This document shows, piece by piece, positions 59,958-64,000 of a stretch of DNA of 64,000 nt; the stretch's first letter is position 1, and each line of letters begins with the position of its first letter. The DNA lies in contig NZ_JAPDMS010000001.1 in assembly GCF_026319365.1 (NCBI RefSeq), forward strand, positions 1,242,456-1,306,455. Reading direction: 5' to 3'. The notes beneath the pieces were generated by a model. That model saw only the letters and a program-made list of their open reading frames with translations. It was not told where the DNA came from and made no database searches. The DNA comes from Methylophaga sp. OBS1. GTDB lineage: Bacteria; Pseudomonadota; Gammaproteobacteria; Nitrosococcales; Methylophagaceae. The translations under genes were made by a program, and so were the position numbers.

Positions 59958-61216
59958 CAGGCAAACAACTCCTGTGTGGTTTTGATGGCATTAACCAGCG
60001 CATCAATTTCCTGCTCGGTGTTATAGAACGCGAAGGAAGCCCGTGCCGTTGCGGCGATGCCATAGAACTCCATCACTGGCTGGGCACAGTGGTGACCGGC
60101 ACGAATCGCGACCCCCTGCTGGTCGAAAATGGTACCGACATCATGGGGATGCACATCTTCAATCATGAACGACAACACGCTGGCTTTATTTTTGGCGGTA
60201 CCGATAATACGAATACCATCAATAGCTTCCAGCTTCGCTGTAGCAACTTCCAGCAGGTGATGTTCATAGGCAGCCAGCTTATCGATGCCGATAGCCTGCA
60301 TATAATCAATCGCTGCGCCCAGTCCGACGGCACCGGCAATATGCGGTGTGCCGGCTTCAAATTTGTATGGCAGCGTGTTGTATTCGGTATGGCTAAAGCT
60401 GACCGAGAGGATCATATCGCCCCCGCCCTGCCATGGCGGCATCGCTTCCAGCAGTGCCTGTTTGCCATAGAGCGCACCGATACCGGTGGGCGCAAACATT
60501 TTATGACCGGAAAAGACGTAAAAGTCACAATCCAGATCCTGCACATCGACAGCGATATGCGGCACCGCCTGGGCGCCATCTACCAGCACTGGAATCGATT
60601 TAGCTTTGGCCTGACCGATCATTGCCTTAATAGGATTGATGGTGCCCAACGCATTCGACACATGACCAATCGCCAGGATTTTGGTGCGTTCGTTCAGCAG
60701 GCTGTCGAAATCGCTGAGATCCAGTTCACCGGATTCAGTCATGGGAATGACTTTCAGTTTGGCGCCAGTCTGCTCACACACCATCTGCCACGGCACGATA
60801 TTGGCGTGATGCTCGATATGGCTGATCAGAATCTCGTCACCCGACTTGATCTGCGGGCGCACAAAGCTCTGTGCCACCAGGTTGATGGCTTCGGTGGCAC
60901 CGCGAACAAAGACAATTTCTTTGTCTGATTTAGCATTCAGGAAACCACGGACTTTATCGCGAGCGCCTTCATAAGCATCGGTCGCGCGCTGGCTCAGCTT
61001 GTGTACACCACGGTGGACGTTGGCATTGTCCAGACGATAGTAGGCGTCGACCGCTTCAATCACCTGAACCGGTTTCTGACTGCTGGCGGCATTATCCAGA
61101 TAGGCCAGCGGGTTGCCGTTAATGTCCTGATTCAGAATCGGGAAGTCACGTCGGATCGCTTCAACATCAAAGTCGGTTTCAGGAAACGGCACAGCTTTTA
61201 ATTCGGTTTGTGTCAT
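59957..61216 (-). CDS. sufS: Cysteine desulfurase SufS
   Basis: Group II PLP cysteine desulfurase; removes sulfur from cysteine. The 419-residue protein shows YLDNAASSQKP, FVRGATEAINLVAQS, ISHIEHHANIVPWQ, the PLP lysine in YVFSGHKMFAPTGIG (about K238), and the active-site cysteine in IRAGHHCAQPVME (about 376). It lies 4 bases after sufD and overlaps sufU. Confidence 0.96.
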   Translation of the reverse strand: MTQTELKAVPFPETDFDVEAIRRDFPILNQDINGNPLAYLDNAASSQKPVQVIEAVDAYYRLDNANVHRGVHKLSQRATDAYEGARDKVRGFLNAKSDKEIVFVRGATEAINLVAQSFVRPQIKSGDEILISHIEHHANIVPWQMVCEQTGAKLKVIPMTESGELDLSDFDSLLNERTKILAIGHVSNALGTINPIKAMIGQAKAKSIPVLVDGAQAVPHIAVDVQDLDCDFYVFSGHKMFAPTGIGALYGKQALLEAMPPWQGGGDMILSVSFSHTEYNTLPYKFEAGTPHIAGAVGLGAAIDYMQAIGIDKLAAYEHHLLEVATAKLEAIDGIRIIGTAKNKASVLSFMIEDVHPHDVGTIFDQQGVAIRAGHHCAQPVMEFYGIAATARASFAFYNTEQEIDALVNAIKTTQELFA

Positions 61217-61220
61217 GCAA

Positions 61221-62522
61221 TCACGCCCCTTTCGGTAACCGTTTTTCTATGACATTAGACAAGGCCTGACGCATAGGTGCTGACTTAATCCGTTGCAATA
61301 CATCGACGGCAAAAGCATAAGTCAGCAGGCTGCGGGCAGCTGTTTCGTCCAAACCACGGGCACGCAGGAAAAACAGGTGCTGTTCATCAATCTGACCGAC
61401 GGTACTGCCGTGGGCACATTTGACGTCATCGGCATAGATTTCCAGTTCCGGTTTGGTATCGATTTCACAGCTGCGAGACAGCAACAGGTTCTTGTTGCTC
61501 TGGCTGGAATCGGTTTTCTGGGCATCTTTGTGCACATTCACCTTACCGTTAAATACGGCATGGCTGTTGCCATCAAGCACGCCTTTGTATACCTCATCAC
61601 TGGTGGTGTTGGGCACGGCATGATCGATACGCGTGTGGTTATCGACATGCTGGTCACCAGTGACCAGATAAAGACCATCCAGCGTGACGTGCGCTTCTTC
61701 ACCCAGCAACTGGCTGTGAATATCATTACGCGCCAGTTTGCCGCCCAGTGAAATATTATTGGTATGCCAGTTACTGCCGGCCGCCTGTTTTGAGGCCAGG
61801 GTCGCGATATGGTAATGCGCCAAGGATTCGTGCTGCAGTTTGAAGTGATTCAACGTGGCTTTTTCATCCAGCTTCACTTCGGTCACCACATTGGTGAAAC
61901 CTTCGGTGTCTGCCAAGCTGACATAGTGCTCCAGCAAGGTCACTTCCGCATCCGCTTCAACCTGAACCAGATTACGCAAGTGGCTGGCCAGCTTTTGGTT
62001 TTCAGCGGTACTGATAACCAGGAGTTCAACTGGTTTGCTGATGGTTTTGCCCGCATTCACCTGTAGCACCAGACCGTCTTGCATCAACATGGTGTTGATG
62101 GCATTCAGACCCGGTTTCTCTAAATCGATCTGCTCACCCAGCATAGACTGGGCATTGTCGAGCCCCTCTGCCAGTGGCTTGATAGACAGGCCTTCTTCCA
62201 GGTCTTCAAGCTCGGACAATTCAACACTGAAACGGCCGTCAATAATGACAAAGCGATAGGCATCTTCCAATGCAGCCACGTGTGCCAACTCGGTTTTATC
62301 CAGGCTGACTGCATTGGCATCGTGACTGAAACCTTCCTGGCTTAAAGACCACAGAGAGGTGTATTTCCAGTCCTCAACTTTTTTCGCCGGCAAGCCGTGG
62401 CGTTCAAACTGCGCACGGGCTTTGTCGCGCAGTTGCTGCAACCAGCCGAGTTCAGTGCCCGGCAGGGTTTTGGCAGAAGCCACTTCGCCAAATGGCGTTG
62501 TGATTTCAGTTAACTGTTTCAT
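61221..62522 (-). CDS. sufD: Fe-S cluster assembly scaffold subunit SufD
   Basis: SufB paralogue in the SufBC2D scaffold. The 433-residue protein has the right-handed beta-helix core with typical phrases [24 protein letters not shown] and [38 protein letters not shown], including the conserved C/H positions at the SufB-SufD interface. Its ATG overlaps the sufC stop by 4 bases. Confidence 0.95.
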   Translation of the reverse strand: MKQLTEITTPFGEVASAKTLPGTELGWLQQLRDKARAQFERHGLPAKKVEDWKYTSLWSLSQEGFSHDANAVSLDKTELAHVAALEDAYRFVIIDGRFSVELSELEDLEEGLSIKPLAEGLDNAQSMLGEQIDLEKPGLNAINTMLMQDGLVLQVNAGKTISKPVELLVISTAENQKLASHLRNLVQVEADAEVTLLEHYVSLADTEGFTNVVTEVKLDEKATLNHFKLQHESLAHYHIATLASKQAAGSNWHTNNISLGGKLARNDIHSQLLGEEAHVTLDGLYLVTGDQHVDNHTRIDHAVPNTTSDEVYKGVLDGNSHAVFNGKVNVHKDAQKTDSSQSNKNLLLSRSCEIDTKPELEIYADDVKCAHGSTVGQIDEQHLFFLRARGLDETAARSLLTYAFAVDVLQRIKSAPMRQALSNVIEKRLPKGA

Positions 62523-63280
62523 GCGGTTTGACCTTCCGGTGCATCGTGAACCCAGCTGTAACCGGATTTCTCCAATTCTTTAGCCAGTTCCTTGTCGCCG
62601 GATTTAACAATTTTGCCTTCAGACAATACATGGACGAAGTCCGGCACGATATGGTCGAGAAGACGCTGGTAGTGCGTAATCATGACGATCGAACGATCTT
62701 CAGCACGCAGGGCATTGACCCCTTCAGCAACAACACGCAGTGCGTCGATGTCGAGACCGGAGTCGGTTTCATCAAGAATCGCCAGTGCCGGTTCCAGGAC
62801 CGCCATCTGCAGAATCTCGTTGCGTTTTTTCTCACCGCCTGAGAAGCCTTCGTTCACATTACGGTGCAGGAACTGTTCATCCATTTTGACCAGCTTCATG
62901 CGGTCACGGACGAGATTCAGGAAGTCAATCGCATCAACTTCATCCAGCCCCTGATATTTGCGAACCGCGTTCAGGGCAGCTTTCAGCAGATAGATATTGC
63001 TGACACCCGGGATTTCTACCGGATATTGGAAAGCCAGAAACACACCACGCTGAGCGCGTTCTTCCGGTTCCAGGTCCAGCAGGTTTTCACCTTTATAGAT
63101 GACTTCGCCCTGTGTCACTTCATAGCCGTCACGGCCGGCAAGCACATTGGACAATGTACTTTTGCCTGCGCCGTTCGGGCCCATGATGGCGTGGACTTCG
63201 CCTGGATTGACGGTCATATTGATGCCGCGGAGGATTTCTTTCCCTTCAACGCTGGCATGCAGGTTTTTAATTTCTAACAT
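62519..63280 (-). CDS. sufC: Fe-S cluster assembly ATPase SufC
   Basis: ABC-type ATPase of the SUF scaffold. The 253-residue protein has Walker [13 protein letters not shown] (about 35-46), signature [14 protein letters not shown] (about 142-155), Walker [18 protein letters not shown] and the switch MITHYQRLL. It lies 46 bases after sufB. Confidence 0.97.
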   Translation of the reverse strand: MLEIKNLHASVEGKEILRGINMTVNPGEVHAIMGPNGAGKSTLSNVLAGRDGYEVTQGEVIYKGENLLDLEPEERAQRGVFLAFQYPVEIPGVSNIYLLKAALNAVRKYQGLDEVDAIDFLNLVRDRMKLVKMDEQFLHRNVNEGFSGGEKKRNEILQMAVLEPALAILDETDSGLDIDALRVVAEGVNALRAEDRSIVMITHYQRLLDHIVPDFVHVLSEGKIVKSGDKELAKELEKSGYSWVHDAPEGQTA

Positions 63281-63326
63281 GTATAAGTCTCTATATTTCT
63301 GAAAATCCGAATGGGTTCTCGTTCGT

Positions 63327-64000
63327 TTAACCGACGGAACCTTCTAATGACAAACCGAGCAGGTTCTGCGCTTCGACTGCGAATTCCATCGGCAGCTCAC
63401 GAATGACCTGTTTGCAGAAACCGTTCACAATCATCGAGACCGCATCTTCGGCATCCAAACCGCGCTGCTTACAATAGAACAGCTGGTCTTCGCTGATTTT
63501 TGATGTCGAGGCCTCGTGCTCCACCTTCGCTGTCGGGTTTTTCACCTCAATATATGGGAAGGTGTGGGCACCGCATTTGTCGCCCATCAGCAATGAGTCG
63601 CACTCGGTGTAGTTACGGGCATTTTCTGCATTGGGCCCGACACGAACCAGGCCGCGATAGGCGTTTTGTGAACGGCCGGCAGAAATACCTTTGGAGATGA
63701 TGGTCGAGCTGGTGTTTTTACCCAGATGTATCATCTTGGTACCTGTATCGGCCTGTTGCATGTTGTTGGTGACCGCCACGGAGTAGAACTCACCGATAGA
63801 GTTGTCACCCTGCAGGACGACACTGGGATATTTCCAGGTGATGGCTGAACCGGTTTCCACCTGAGTCCAGGACACTTTGGAGGACTCACCACGGCAGGCA
63901 GCACGTTTGGTGACAAAGTTGTAGATGCCACCCTTACCGTTTTCATCACCGGGATACCAGTTCTGCACGGTGGAGTATTTGATTTCAGCCCGATCCAGCG
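63327..64000 (-). CDS. sufB: Fe-S cluster assembly protein SufB, C-terminal part (cut by window edge)
   Basis: About 224 C-terminal residues of a usual ~480 are visible, and the frame stays open to the right edge. Diagnostic phrases are [43 protein letters not shown] and [23 protein letters not shown], with the family cysteines, then [21 protein letters not shown]. Regulators such as IscR would lie beyond the window. Confidence 0.96.
   Translation of the reverse strand, partial: LDRAEIKYSTVQNWYPGDENGKGGIYNFVTKRAACRGESSKVSWTQVETGSAITWKYPSVVLQGDNSIGEFYSVAVTNNMQQADTGTKMIHLGKNTSSTIISKGISAGRSQNAYRGLVRVGPNAENARNYTECDSLLMGDKCGAHTFPYIEVKNPTAKVEHEASTSKISEDQLFYCKQRGLDAEDAVSMIVNGFCKQVIRELPMEFAVEAQNLLGLSLEGSVG

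Noticed and set aside
60089..60928. Plus-strand ORF of 279 codons
   Set aside because: It is antisense to sufS, which is certain from its PLP and cysteine motifs.
1..64000. CRISPR arrays, insertion sequences, prophage or integrase genes
   Set aside because: No regularly spaced repeats, transposase, integrase or phage structural genes were recognised. The only duplicated block is the tRNA-Glu pair.

Overview
The window reads as a core-genome segment of a marine gammaproteobacterium with about 50% G+C. The gene order folC-accD-trpA-trpB-trpF-truA-fimV-asd-leuB-leuD, the block lptD-surA-pdxA-rsmA, and lptG/lptF divergent from pepA-holC-valS are standard for that class. A Na+-type PomAB stator, a dicarboxylate/amino-acid:cation symporter, an Entner-Doudoroff dehydratase (edd) and a MoxY-like sensor kinase suggest a marine methylotroph such as Methylophaga. 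That genus assignment is an impression from memory and was not tested by a search. I see no insertion sequence, prophage or CRISPR array.

Layout. 1-686: 5' part of edd (minus). 1072-4879: trmB, fadL and an acyl-CoA ligase (plus). 4882-20488: a long minus-strand run of folC, accD, trpABF, truA, fimV, asd, leuB, leuD, a YceI-family gene, pomBA and an orphan peptide-binding lipoprotein. leuC is not beside leuD. 20612-22678: fabI and a DAACS symporter (plus). 22719-30748: ppiD, tRNA-Asp, tRNA-Val, hupB, rsmA, pdxA, surA, lptD (minus). 31035-31340: tRNA-Ala and two identical tRNA-Glu genes behind a textbook sigma70 promoter. 31354-38426: lptG/lptF (minus), then pepA, holC, valS (plus). 38634-41618: a secreted PepSY protein, an NAD-malic enzyme and an Hsp20 (minus).

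41767-58809 is the most interesting part. It is an apparent 15-kb minus-strand operon for a type IV pilus/type II secretion-like machine. In transcription order it has a small unknown ORF, a major pilin with a 39-residue leader, a pseudopilin, a 523-residue prepilin, a PilM-PilN fusion with an inserted MshEN-like (c-di-GMP-type) motif pair, PilO, GspE/MshE ATPase, GspF/MshG platform, a PilP/MshK-like protein, a secretin with an extra C-terminal domain, a coupled beta-barrel protein, and a histidine kinase/NarL-type response regulator pair. Upstream sits a PglL/Wzy-like O-oligosaccharyltransferase, a plausible pilin glycosylation enzyme.

A palindrome of the form TAGGAAT-n-ATTCCTA occurs in four intergenic sites. 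At three of them (pilus operon, PglL, and a candidate small RNA at about 59022-59124) its centre lies exactly 33.5 bp from a -10-like hexamer. The fourth is upstream of the PepSY gene. I infer a small regulon around this pilus system, possibly controlled by the response regulator encoded in the operon.

59168-64000: a SUF iron-sulfur operon (sufB-sufC-sufD-sufS-sufU-sufT, minus), with sufB cut by the window edge.
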